Under the pieces are notes generated by a model that ran no database searches, had not been told where the DNA came from, and worked only from the letters and a program-made list of their open reading frames with translations. A stretch of DNA of 53,923 nt. Origin: Lusitaniella coriacea LEGE 07157 (GTDB lineage: Bacteria > Cyanobacteriota > Cyanobacteriia > Cyanobacteriales > Spirulinaceae). The position numbers and the translations under genes are program-made. The stretch spans positions 1 through 53,923 of the forward strand of contig NZ_JADEWZ010000036.1 in assembly GCF_015207425.1 (NCBI RefSeq). Reading direction: 5' to 3'. Shown here piece after piece: positions 1 to 6,580 of this stretch; positions within the stretch are counted from its first letter, which is position 1; every line of letters begins with the position of its first letter.

Positions 1-185
1 AGGGGAGCAGAGGAAGCTGGGGAAGCTGGGGGAGTTTTTGGATGACACGGCACTTCGACACGCTCAGTGACCGGAAGACGCGGGGACGCGGAGATATTTA
101 TAATCTGTTCCCTGTTCCCTGTTCCCTATTCCCTGTTCCCTGTTCCCTATTCCCTGTTCCCTGTTCCCTATTCCCTGTTCCCTCT
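1..185. repeat. Composite low-complexity repeat block (G-rich part plus CCCTGTT/CCCTATT array)
   Basis: This stretch has no convincing gene. Bases 16-45 are a G-rich segment that matches, base for base, the reverse complement of 51904-51933. Bases 105-182 are a tandem array of CCCTGTT and CCCTATT units. The same two components occur together, in opposite orientation, near 51.8-51.97 kb. Arrays of this heptamer type are familiar short tandem repeats in cyanobacterial intergenic DNA. A 61-residue reading frame crosses the array, but it consists of the translated repeat and is not called. Confidence 0.85.
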
Positions 186-253
186 GATAACTGTTATAGC
201 AACTGCTATAAAATGCGTTTGAGCTGAAGTAAAAGTTTTGCGAGGGTCTTAGG

Positions 254-631
254 GTGGAAATTCAACAGTGCTTGCATACGACAATTTTGACGCGGGATCT
301 GGCGAAGGCAGAGCATTTCTACGGCGAGGTGTTGGGGTTGACTCCAGTTGAGCGAACGCCGAAGTTTCCCGGTACGTGGTATCAAGTAGGAGACTACCAA
401 ATTCACCTAATTGTTGACCCCCACTTTACCGCACCGCTACACCATGCTCAGAAGTGGGGACGCAACCCCCACATTGCTTTCTGTGTTGCCGATATTAATC
501 GCGCGATCGCGACCCTAACACAACACAACTTCCCCTTTCAAATGAGCGCATCCGGTCGTCCGGCACTTTTTGTGCGCGATCCCGATGGCAACGTTCTCGA
601 ACTTTCTGGCAGCTTGCCACCCCAATCTTGA
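254..631 (+). CDS. VOC-superfamily (glyoxalase/dioxygenase fold) protein
   Basis: This 125-residue protein has the usual length of a single-chain VOC protein made of two beta-alpha-beta-beta-beta modules. The four positions that normally hold the metal are visible: His8 in 'CLHTTI', His51 in 'QIHLIV', His73 in 'NPHIAF' and Glu116 in 'GNVLELSG'. 'DPDGNVLEL' is the signature of the last strand. The start is GTG, and no ATG is available before the first strand. The family includes glyoxalase I, fosfomycin-resistance enzymes and dioxygenases, and nothing here fixes the substrate. The gene stands alone between the repeat block and a convergent fibrillin gene. Confidence 0.88.
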   Translation: MEIQQCLHTTILTRDLAKAEHFYGEVLGLTPVERTPKFPGTWYQVGDYQIHLIVDPHFTAPLHHAQKWGRNPHIAFCVADINRAIATLTQHNFPFQMSASGRPALFVRDPDGNVLELSGSLPPQS

Positions 632-689
632 AATGCGTAACAGCTTAATTGAGTCCCGCGATCGCGCAATGCAATCTTTAATTAACTAA

Positions 690-1271
690 TTATTTAATTA
701 ATACAAACACGCTCCCCTCGTTGCCGCGTCCAATGCGCATATTCTCATCGAGATAGGTAATATCCAACCATCCCGCGCGATCGCGGTTTTCAATACTAAA
801 ATCCAGAGGAAAAAACTTTTTCCCCCCTTCAATATTTTTAATCATTTCATCGGGAGACTTATAGCCCATAAAGCGTTGCAACCCCACAATCGAGCGCTCG
901 AACTTGACCGTCACTCGCCGATTGGATACGACCTCAAACCGCGCCACAACGCTCACTAACCCTTCCAAAAGCGGCAATCCGACAATTTCGGCGATATTGT
1001 AAACTTTGCCTTGGTCAACGCGCAAACACTGATAAATTTGACCCAGTTGTAGCAAAGGAAACTGATTCAAACCGAGAAGACCTCGACTGTTCGTATAGAG
1101 CAAACGCCAATTTCCCTCCAAGAGATCGGGACGTTCGACGGGGTTTGGCGTAGGGTTCAAATCTTCAAGCTGCGCGATCGCGCGAAGAATTGCAACCTTT
1201 TCAATTTCGTCCGCCAGCAATCCGCGATTTTTACCCGCGATCGCCCTCAAAAGTTCTGCTTTTTGGCTCAT
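690..1271 (-). CDS. PAP/fibrillin family protein (plastid lipid-associated protein homologue)
   Basis: The protein is about 193 residues from the internal Met that starts 'MSQKAELLRAI'. The frame stays open upstream to 1343, but the extra 24 residues look non-coding and reach toward the next gene's start. Family marks are 'LLEGNWRLLYTNS' near residues 50-62, a central 'KVYNIAEIVGLP' and the C-terminal 'WLDITYLDENMRIGRGNEG', typical of the lipocalin-like PAP/fibrillin fold. In plants and cyanobacteria fibrillins bind lipids or quinones at thylakoids and lipid droplets. That role is inferred from the family. The gene is divergent from the DUF3134 gene, and the two share a short promoter region. 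Confidence 0.87.
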   Translation of the reverse strand: MSQKAELLRAIAGKNRGLLADEIEKVAILRAIAQLEDLNPTPNPVERPDLLEGNWRLLYTNSRGLLGLNQFPLLQLGQIYQCLRVDQGKVYNIAEIVGLPLLEGLVSVVARFEVVSNRRVTVKFERSIVGLQRFMGYKSPDEMIKNIEGGKKFFPLDFSIENRDRAGWLDITYLDENMRIGRGNEGSVFVLIK

Positions 1272-1336
1272 ATCTACATTTAACGTAAGTTCAGGGAACA
1301 ACATTCTACGTGCGTTCTCCCCAGGGGAATGCCACA

Positions 1337-1669
1337 ATGTCATTACCCCCTATTGTAGGAAGAAGCAACAGAAGTATGGAGTCTGAAAACTCAAAATTGT
1401 CCCAAGATATAACAGTATCTCAACCCAAAACAGTTGAAAATCGCGCCCTGACTCAAGAACCCCGTTACGAACCCGCCGCAGTTATCCCCCTCAAGCGAGA
1501 AACTTCGCTATTGAGTTGGTTAGAATCCGGAGGAAGGCTCTTACCCCGTGAAAAGGTAGAAGAACGTCGAGCGACAAACGATGCTTCAGAAGAAGATATT
1601 GCCGATCTCATTGAAGGGGATGACAAAGACTACGATGACGACGATGATAATGCGACTGTTGAGGATTAG
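1337..1669 (+). CDS. DUF3134-family small acidic protein
   Basis: This protein of about 110 residues has the conserved core of cyanobacterial DUF3134: 'EPRYEPAAVIPL' followed by 'SLLSWLESGGRLLPRE'. It ends in a strongly acidic tail with a run of aspartates (DDDDDN). I start it at the ATG at 1337 because AGGGG at 1323-1327 gives a good ribosome-binding site. A later ATG at 1376 and an upstream GTG at 1310 are alternatives. There is no signal peptide or membrane segment. The function of the family is unknown. Confidence 0.8.
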   Translation: MSLPPIVGRSNRSMESENSKLSQDITVSQPKTVENRALTQEPRYEPAAVIPLKRETSLLSWLESGGRLLPREKVEERRATNDASEEDIADLIEGDDKDYDDDDDNATVED

Positions 1670-1766
1670 CACATCCTAATAAACTCCCCCCTAACCCCCT
1701 TTCGAGAGTGCGTTAGTTCGGGATAGCCAAACATCATCATCGCATCTGCAATCCTTCAGGATGCCC

Positions 1767-1914
1767 CTAGTGGTCTGTCAACCTCGAACTTGTGCGTTGA
1801 GAGGGACACGGGGGGACACGGAGAGAGGTCGGAACGCCTCTGAGGACGCAAGCCGACCTAGGGAAGACACGGGGAAATGATTTACCCAAAAAGAGAAAAC
1901 TGACAGATCCCTAA
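1767..1914. repeat. Candidate MITE-like element with imperfect terminal inverted repeats
   Basis: CTAGTGGTCTGTCA at 1767-1780 pairs imperfectly with TGACAGATCCCTAA at 1901-1914. Between them lie GGGACACGG-type short repeats and an inner inverted pair, AGGTCGG...CCGACCT. No transposase frame is present. The shape (about 150 bp, inverted ends, non-coding) fits a miniature element, but no target duplication is evident and the ends are imperfect. Confidence 0.4.
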
Positions 1915-1939
1915 ACTGAGGGTTTCTTTCCATAGACAA

Positions 1940-1970
1940 CTGCACCCAACAGCCTAAAAATCGGGTGCAG
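1940..1970. terminator. Stem-loop CTGCACCC/GGGTGCAG, possible terminator
   Basis: A perfect 8-bp stem (1940-1947 with 1963-1970) encloses a 15-nt loop and is followed on the plus strand by CTCTATCTTT, a weak pyrimidine tract. It could end transcription from the DUF3134 gene or be part of the mraY leader. The long loop makes termination uncertain. Confidence 0.4.
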
Positions 1971-1983
1971 CTCTATCTTTATG

Positions 1984-2005
1984 TGTCCGCGCGATCGCGC
2001 GGACA
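1984..2005. repeat. Perfect 22-bp palindrome built around HIP1
   Basis: Half-site TGTCCGCGCGA is followed immediately by its reverse complement. The centre is the HIP1 octamer GCGATCGC. It lies about 130 bp upstream of mraY. HIP1 is abundant here, but most copies are not embedded in so long a perfect palindrome. It may simply be an extended HIP1 or may bind a dimeric protein. Confidence 0.7.
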
Positions 2006-2137
2006 GTGTTGAATCTCTCTGAGATTGGCAATTCATTGGATATACATATTTGCCATTTGCCCATTCTTCTTGTAAAGTACTCGCTTGAGTGAGAAATTCG
2101 CAAAAATCTTTAACATTTCATTTGGTGTGAGTGAGTT

Positions 2138-3223
2138 GTGGAAGCAAAGTTATTTTCCGGAACAGGTGTAATCAAACCTTCAGGGTCAAGTTTATTAGTA
2201 TTGCTGACCAGTCTTTTGACCGGGTTTGCGCTGTTGCTAGATTGGACGAATCAGCAAGGACTTGCCCTAACAATACCCCTCCTAACTTGTGCCTTAGTTA
2301 GCGGCGGAATTGGCTATTGGATTGTTCCCCTCCTGCAACGCTTAAAAGCCGGACAGGTAATGCAGGATGATGGACTCAAAAGCCATCTCAAAAAAGCGGG
2401 AACCCCAACAATGGGCGGTATCTTCTTCATCCCCGTCGCCGTTGCTCTCGCCCTATTTTGGTCGGGATTTTCGCCAATGGTTTTGGCTGTCTCCGCAGTC
2501 ACCCTTGCGTACATGAGTATTGGCTGGATTGATGACTGGAAAATTCTACAACTCCAATCCAATAAAGGTATTTCACCGCGAATGAAACTCGCCCTACAAA
2601 TTATTGTTGCGGCGGCTTTTTGTATTTGGGTATTTTTGAGCCAACCCGCAAGCATTACCTCCATTGCCCTACCGTTAGGACTGACCCTACCTTTAGGGAT
2701 CGTTTTTTGGATTATTGCTGGGTTTGTGCTAGTTGCTGAAAGTAACTCAACCAATATAACCGATGGGGTTGATGGTTTAGCGTCTGGAACCTGCGCGATC
2801 GCGCTCTTGGGTCTAGCTGCTCTAATTAGCGCGAATACGCCGGATTTAGCCCTCTTCTGTGCCTGTTTGAGTGGAAGTTGCCTCGGTTTCATCGTCCACA
2901 ACCGCAACCCCGCAAAAGTATTTATGGGCGATACAGGTTCCCTCGCCCTCGGTGGGGCGCTTGCCGCCGTTGGCATCCTCAGTCAGAACCTATGGGGCTT
3001 ATTCATCATTAGCGGTATTTTCTTCATCGAATCCCTCTCCGTCATTGCCCAAGTCAGCTACTACAAAGCCACCAAAGACTCCAATGGCAAAGGGAAGCGC
3101 CTGCTGAGAATGGCTCCCATCCACCATCACCTCGAACTCTGCGGTTGGTCGGAGACTCAAATTGTCGGCGCATTCTACCTGATTAGCTTTGGACTTGCGA
3201 TCCTAGGAATCCTCTTTGCATAA
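2138..3223 (+). CDS. mraY: Phospho-N-acetylmuramoyl-pentapeptide-transferase MraY
   Basis: MraY transfers phospho-MurNAc-pentapeptide from the UDP precursor to undecaprenyl phosphate, giving lipid I, the first membrane step of peptidoglycan synthesis. The 361 residues match the family length and show about ten hydrophobic segments. Visible signatures are 'GTPTMGGIFF' near residue 90, the Asp pair in 'IDDWKIL' (132-133), 'NITDGVDGLASG' (206-217), 'FMGDTGSLALGG' with Asp265, and the three-His loop 'MAPIHHHLELCGW' (326-337). The start is GTG with no strong ribosome-binding site. No other mur or div gene is adjacent, so the gene is separated from a dcw cluster. A strong stem-loop follows the stop. 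Confidence 0.97.
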   Translation: MEAKLFSGTGVIKPSGSSLLVLLTSLLTGFALLLDWTNQQGLALTIPLLTCALVSGGIGYWIVPLLQRLKAGQVMQDDGLKSHLKKAGTPTMGGIFFIPVAVALALFWSGFSPMVLAVSAVTLAYMSIGWIDDWKILQLQSNKGISPRMKLALQIIVAAAFCIWVFLSQPASITSIALPLGLTLPLGIVFWIIAGFVLVAESNSTNITDGVDGLASGTCAIALLGLAALISANTPDLALFCACLSGSCLGFIVHNRNPAKVFMGDTGSLALGGALAAVGILSQNLWGLFIISGIFFIESLSVIAQVSYYKATKDSNGKGKRLLRMAPIHHHLELCGWSETQIVGAFYLISFGLAILGILFA

Positions 3224-3228
3224 AGTTT

Positions 3229-3247
3229 GGGCGCAGTACTTGCGCCC
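3229..3247. terminator. Stem-loop GGGCGCA-GTACT-TGCGCCC
   Basis: A perfect 7-bp GC-rich stem with a 5-nt loop begins six bases after the mraY stop and is followed by TTCCCC. It is probably the mraY terminator. It lies between two convergent genes (mraY and the small gene at 3261-3476) and may serve both. Confidence 0.65.
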
Positions 3248-3260
3248 TTCCCCTCACTCT

Positions 3261-3476
3261 TTATAACGTCTCAAAAGACTGAACCTCAAACACCGGGCCA
3301 ATCATTGCAAACGTCATCACATCCTTGCGAACCTCGCCTTCTACTTTCACTTTTAATCCCGCTTGACATAAGTCGGCGGGAGCATTTTTTAGTTCGTATG
3401 TTTTCCCGGAATCCGTTACTAACGCCCAAGTCCCAGGGCCCATTGCTTTCCGTTCGATTGTGCCTGTAAGTGTCAT
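3261..3476 (-). CDS. Small conserved hypothetical protein (OB-fold-like)
   Basis: This 71-residue protein alternates short strands and glycines ('MTLTGTIERKAMGPGTWALV', then 'GKTYELKN', 'LKVKVEGEVR', 'FEVQSFETL'). The pattern suggests a small beta-barrel of the OB type. No signal peptide is seen and the function is unknown. It starts at ATG and is convergent with mraY. It resembles short proteins widespread in cyanobacteria that I cannot tie firmly to a named family; DUF5818 is one possibility. Confidence 0.7.
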   Translation of the reverse strand: MTLTGTIERKAMGPGTWALVTDSGKTYELKNAPADLCQAGLKVKVEGEVRKDVMTFAMIGPVFEVQSFETL

Positions 3477-3544
3477 ATTTTCTCGTTGGTTACGTTTTAT
3501 CGCACTAAGCCTTCAATTATCGGCAAATTTCTAGAATAGTAAGT

Positions 3545-3565
3545 CTGGCGGGCAATGCCCGCCAG
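3545..3565. repeat. Tight perfect hairpin CTGGCGGGCA/TGCCCGCCAG
   Basis: Two perfect 10-base arms flank a single A, so the folded form would have roughly an 8-bp stem and a small loop. It lies between two minus-strand genes, about 60 bp past the stop of the subtilase gene. It may be a REP-like palindrome or a second terminator. Confidence 0.55.
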
Positions 3566-3595
3566 CTCAGAATGAGTATTACACACTGAGATAGA

Positions 3596-3614
3596 GGTAT
3601 TGCGATGCAATACC
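3596..3614 (-). terminator. Stem-loop GGTATTGC-ATC-GCAATACC after the subtilase gene
   Basis: A perfect 8-bp stem with a 3-nt loop starts 12 bases after the subtilase stop on the minus strand and is followed by TCTATCTC. The position suits transcription termination, but the U-tract is poor. Confidence 0.5.
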
Positions 3615-3626
3615 CCTCGAGTGAAT

Positions 3627-5399
3627 TTATGCCGCGTTTGTCTCCCCTTGACTCGCAAGTTTTGCCAACCCAAAGCACAGCAGCGCATTGGCAATCAGGA
3701 ACGCTCTCGCCATCCAGCCATCTCCTAAACCCCACAATTCCGGGGAAATAAAGGCATTCACCGCTAAACAGGAAGACACGCCCAACGCCGTGCCAATCGC
3801 GAACCACTTCCATTTGGGATGTCCCAAAAACAGAACCACCAAAACGGCTGGGATTAAGACACTGGCGAAAACGGGATTGAGTGCCGAACTGCCTTGAATC
3901 GCATTGCCCAACTCCGGAATCGAGCTACCCATCACCCGGAAAGGCCATTGCGGGAGATCGAAGACGTAAAAACCCCGCAAGAAGAAGATGCCGGAACTAC
4001 CTGCAACTAAACCCCCTGTGAGGAACCAACTCCAGGCAAAGGGGAAATAGTAGCGCAGAAACAATGCCAGCAAGTACGAACCCAAAACCATCGCCAACTT
4101 CGGCAATAATGCTACCATTCCGCCATCAATCCAGAAGCGAAGGTTTAAGTAGCCATTATCCCGTAGCCATCGGAAAAAGTCTTTGAACGAGATATTGCCT
4201 TTGAGAGCAAGCTTAACGGCTGCACCTGCATCCAAATGACCGGAGCCGAAGTAATTTAGGGAATCTCCATCGATTTTTCGAGATGATTCTTGAAGGATAT
4301 CCAAAACCTCGTCTGGGGAATAATCGCCGGAAGCTTTAATTAACGCAGCCACGCCAGCAACGTGGGGGGCAGCCATGCTCGTTCCCTGGAACTCGGCAAA
4401 AACGGCTTCTCCCGTACTCGGATCGATCGTTTCTTGTAAGATTTGACCGCTTTCGCCGCCCCCAGGCGCAGAAATATCTACACCAGCCCCAAAATTGGAA
4501 TAGGGGGCTTTATTGCCTGCGGCATCGAGGGCAGAAACGCTAATAACGTGGGGATAGCGTGCGGGATAGGAAGCAGAATCGCTACTTTCGTTCCCCGCAG
4601 CAGCAATGACAACAACACCTTTGTTGTAGGCATAGTTAACCGCCTCTTCCATTATCTCGCTGGGTGAGGGTCCCCCCAAACTCATATTGATGACATCTGC
4701 GCCATTATCGGCAGCAAAACGGATGGCTTCAGCAATATCTGCAACAGTTCCACCCCCACTTGCACTGAGTACTTTAAGGGGCATGAGTTTGGCTTGGTAA
4801 GCGACTCCTGCGGTACCGTAGTTATTGTTAGTGGATTGGGCGACGGTTCCGGCAACGTGGGTGCCATGTCCAAAGTCGTCTGTTGCATCCGCGCGATCGT
4901 TAACAAAATCATAGCCTTCAACGAATTGCGTGTCTTTTAAATCGGGAACTTGCGTCACTCCCGTATCAATCACTGCAACAGTTACGCCATCCCCTGCGGT
5001 TTCATCCCAAGCTTGTTCGGCATTAATGTTTCGCAGATTCCACTGCTTGCCGTAATAAGGGTCATTCGGCGTAGTGAAGGCGCGATAAAAGTAATTCGGT
5101 TCGATGTACTCTGTATCGTTGCGCAACCCTTTGGAGTCTCGCAGGGTTTTTAGCGTGGCTGCATCTCCCTCCAGAATATAAATGTTGTCCGCAGCCGAAA
5201 ATTCGCTGTTGAGGCGGGGCGAGAGATTGTATTTTTGGGTGAGTCCAGCCACCTCTTGCTGAACTTCTGTGGCTGGGATATCTTCCCGAAAATCTAAAAT
5301 AATGGAATTAAATTCGCCCTGGGCAGCAAAGCCTTTATAGGGACATAGGGCGAAGCCTATTCCAACGATGAATAGGCACATTAGCAAAAATTTCTTCAT
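3627..5399 (-). CDS. Exported subtilisin-like (S8) serine protease with C-terminal membrane segments
   Basis: This is a 590-residue protein. A signal peptide (MKKFLLMCLFIVGIGF..., cut near 'FAAQGE') precedes an inhibitor-like prodomain (about 30-110). The subtilase domain carries the full triad: Asp145 in 'VAVIDTGV', His178 in 'DFGHGTHVAGT' and Ser341 in 'FQGTSMAAPHVAG', with the oxyanion Asn270 in 'AAAGNES'. After the catalytic domain (about 120-400) come four or five hydrophobic stretches (about 427-450, 455-475, 508-525, 531-550, 563-580). Most secreted subtilases lack these. They imply that the protease is held in a membrane facing the periplasm or thylakoid lumen. The start is ATG at 5399. 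No neighbouring gene suggests a substrate. Confidence 0.93.
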   Translation of the reverse strand: MKKFLLMCLFIVGIGFALCPYKGFAAQGEFNSIILDFREDIPATEVQQEVAGLTQKYNLSPRLNSEFSAADNIYILEGDAATLKTLRDSKGLRNDTEYIEPNYFYRAFTTPNDPYYGKQWNLRNINAEQAWDETAGDGVTVAVIDTGVTQVPDLKDTQFVEGYDFVNDRADATDDFGHGTHVAGTVAQSTNNNYGTAGVAYQAKLMPLKVLSASGGGTVADIAEAIRFAADNGADVINMSLGGPSPSEIMEEAVNYAYNKGVVVIAAAGNESSDSASYPARYPHVISVSALDAAGNKAPYSNFGAGVDISAPGGGESGQILQETIDPSTGEAVFAEFQGTSMAAPHVAGVAALIKASGDYSPDEVLDILQESSRKIDGDSLNYFGSGHLDAGAAVKLALKGNISFKDFFRWLRDNGYLNLRFWIDGGMVALLPKLAMVLGSYLLALFLRYYFPFAWSWFLTGGLVAGSSGIFFLRGFYVFDLPQWPFRVMGSSIPELGNAIQGSSALNPVFASVLIPAVLVVLFLGHPKWKWFAIGTALGVSSCLAVNAFISPELWGLGDGWMARAFLIANALLCFGLAKLASQGETNAA

Positions 5400-5696
5400 A
5401 CTCGCAATCCTTATGAACGCGCCAGTTGTCTACCACAATAACGCATGGTTTATTTCCGGATGGGGGTTAAAAGGATTTAAGAAACTTAATGCAGTGGATT
5501 GGATCGAGGGGAATTGCAGACAACACCGATATCAACACGGACAGCGCGATCGCACGATGAGTTAAATACTTTGATCGCGTACTTGTTTTATCTCTCAAAC
5601 TTAACGATCGCGCCCTGATTATTCGTTGAGGTTGAGAAACTTCAGCTTGCTCAGTCTGGATTTCATAGAATAATTTAGAGTTCAGAGAATCTCCCA

Positions 5697-6110
5697 ATGG
5701 CTAAAAACCTGTTTCACAATGCGGTTAGACATGGCTTGGAAAAAGAGCGATGAACGATTACCGACGATCCTTTAGAGCTGGAATGGGAAGAAATTACCGT
5801 CAAAATCGATCTAGGGGCTGAGCGATTAATTGCCGCCGAACGAGAGGAGGAAAAAATTGCTGTTGAAATCAAAAGCTTTATTGGGACATCCGCTATTAGT
5901 GATTTTCATACAGCTTTGGGACAGTTCTTGAACTACCGGATGATGCTAGAAGTCAATGAACCTAATCGCTTCCTCTATTTAGCCGTTCCTGTTGAAACCT
6001 ATCAAACGTTTTTTCATAGTCGCTTTGCTCGTGCAGCAATTACGCGGCATCAACTCCAATTAATTGTTTACGAACCCAAGTCAGAGGAAATCGTTCAATG
6101 GATAAGGTAG
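5697..6110 (+). pseudogene. xisH: xisH-family gene interrupted by an in-frame TGA
   Basis: Read in one frame from ATG at 5697, the sequence gives a complete XisH-like protein of 137 codons, except that codon 19 (5751-5753) is TGA. XisH proteins normally have Trp here, in the motif read as 'K(D/E)(G/R)-W-TIT.DP'. The frame continues without a shift through 'DLGAERLIAAER', 'EKIAVEIKSF' (the E-x-K of a PD-(D/E)XK-like core), 'DFHTALGQFLNYR' and 'LYLAVPVETY'. So this is a single TGG-to-TGA nonsense change in an otherwise well-kept gene. XisH and XisI were named as accessory factors for fdxN-element excision in heterocystous cyanobacteria, but are widespread elsewhere. The 3' end overlaps xisI by 13 nt. 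A sequencing error is possible. Confidence 0.85.
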
Positions 6111-6433
6111 AGCGTTATCGAACCTGTATTCAAACCTTGCTAGAGAAGTACAGTCAATTTAAATCTCGCAGTGAGGAGGTAGAAAGCGCCTTGTTTTTCG
6201 ATCCGAGCCACGATCGCTATCAACTTATGCGGGTGGGATGGAAAGGTTTGGAGCGCGTTTATTACACCGTTCTGCATTTCGATATCAAAGATGAAAAAAT
6301 CTGGCTTCAGCACAATGCCACTGATGTCGATATCGGTCAAGAATTGGTAGAAATGGGTGTTCTGAAAGAAGACATCGTACTGGGTCTGCATCCTTCTTAC
6401 AAGCGTCCCTATACTGGGTATGGAGTGGCTTGA
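6098..6433 (+). CDS. xisI: XisI family protein
   Basis: This 111-residue protein has normal XisI length and conserved blocks: 'MDKVERYRTCIQTLLEKY', 'RYQLMRVGWKG.ERVYYTVLHFDI', 'DEKIWLQHNATDVDIGQELV' and the C-terminal 'DIVLGLHPSYKRPYTGYG'. It overlaps the end of xisH, the usual arrangement, so translation is probably coupled. XisI itself looks intact, although its partner carries a stop codon. With xisH lost, XisI may persist unpartnered or act on XisH proteins encoded elsewhere. The molecular role of the family beyond fdxN excision is not settled. Confidence 0.92.
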   Translation: MDKVERYRTCIQTLLEKYSQFKSRSEEVESALFFDPSHDRYQLMRVGWKGLERVYYTVLHFDIKDEKIWLQHNATDVDIGQELVEMGVLKEDIVLGLHPSYKRPYTGYGVA

Positions 6434-6469
6434 GAGATGGGCGATCGCTGGGAACCCGCGTCCTTAAAT

Positions 6470-6575
6470 GTGGAGAGGAAAGCCCTACTTCGACTCACTG
6501 CGGTGGGTTCAAGCAACTTTCCTCGTTGAGACATCAGAAACTCATTCCCAATCGCCAGATTGGGCGTGAGTAGTT
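6470..6575 (+). mobile_element. Solitary IS200/IS605-type right end, omega-RNA-like fold (candidate)
   Basis: No gene fits here. GAGGAAAG at 6475-6482 pairs with CTTTCCTC at 6517-6524. A second, compound hairpin follows: ACTCA, a TT/CG internal loop, CCCAATC (6547-6553), loop GCCA, GATTGGG (6558-6564), then TGAGT. It ends in 'GTGAGTAGTTCATC'. From memory, this order of structures closely resembles the 3' ends of cyanobacterial tnpB (IS605/IS1341-type) elements, where the terminal RNA hairpin precedes the guide. No tnpA or tnpB is present, so this would be a stranded end or a non-autonomous relic. It could instead be a terminator for either neighbour. Confidence 0.42.
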
Positions 6576-6580
6576 CATCT

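Noticed and set aside
105-182. CRISPR-like array
   Set aside because: The unit is a 6-7 base tandem repeat with no spacers, and no cas genes occur in the window.
42-227. 61-residue plus-strand reading frame
   Set aside because: It is translated tandem repeat (repeating SLFPVPC), with no family or start signal.
5467-5697. 76-residue minus-strand frame upstream of the subtilase
   Set aside because: No recognisable motifs, rich in rare codon patterns, spans HIP1 sites, no ribosome-binding site.
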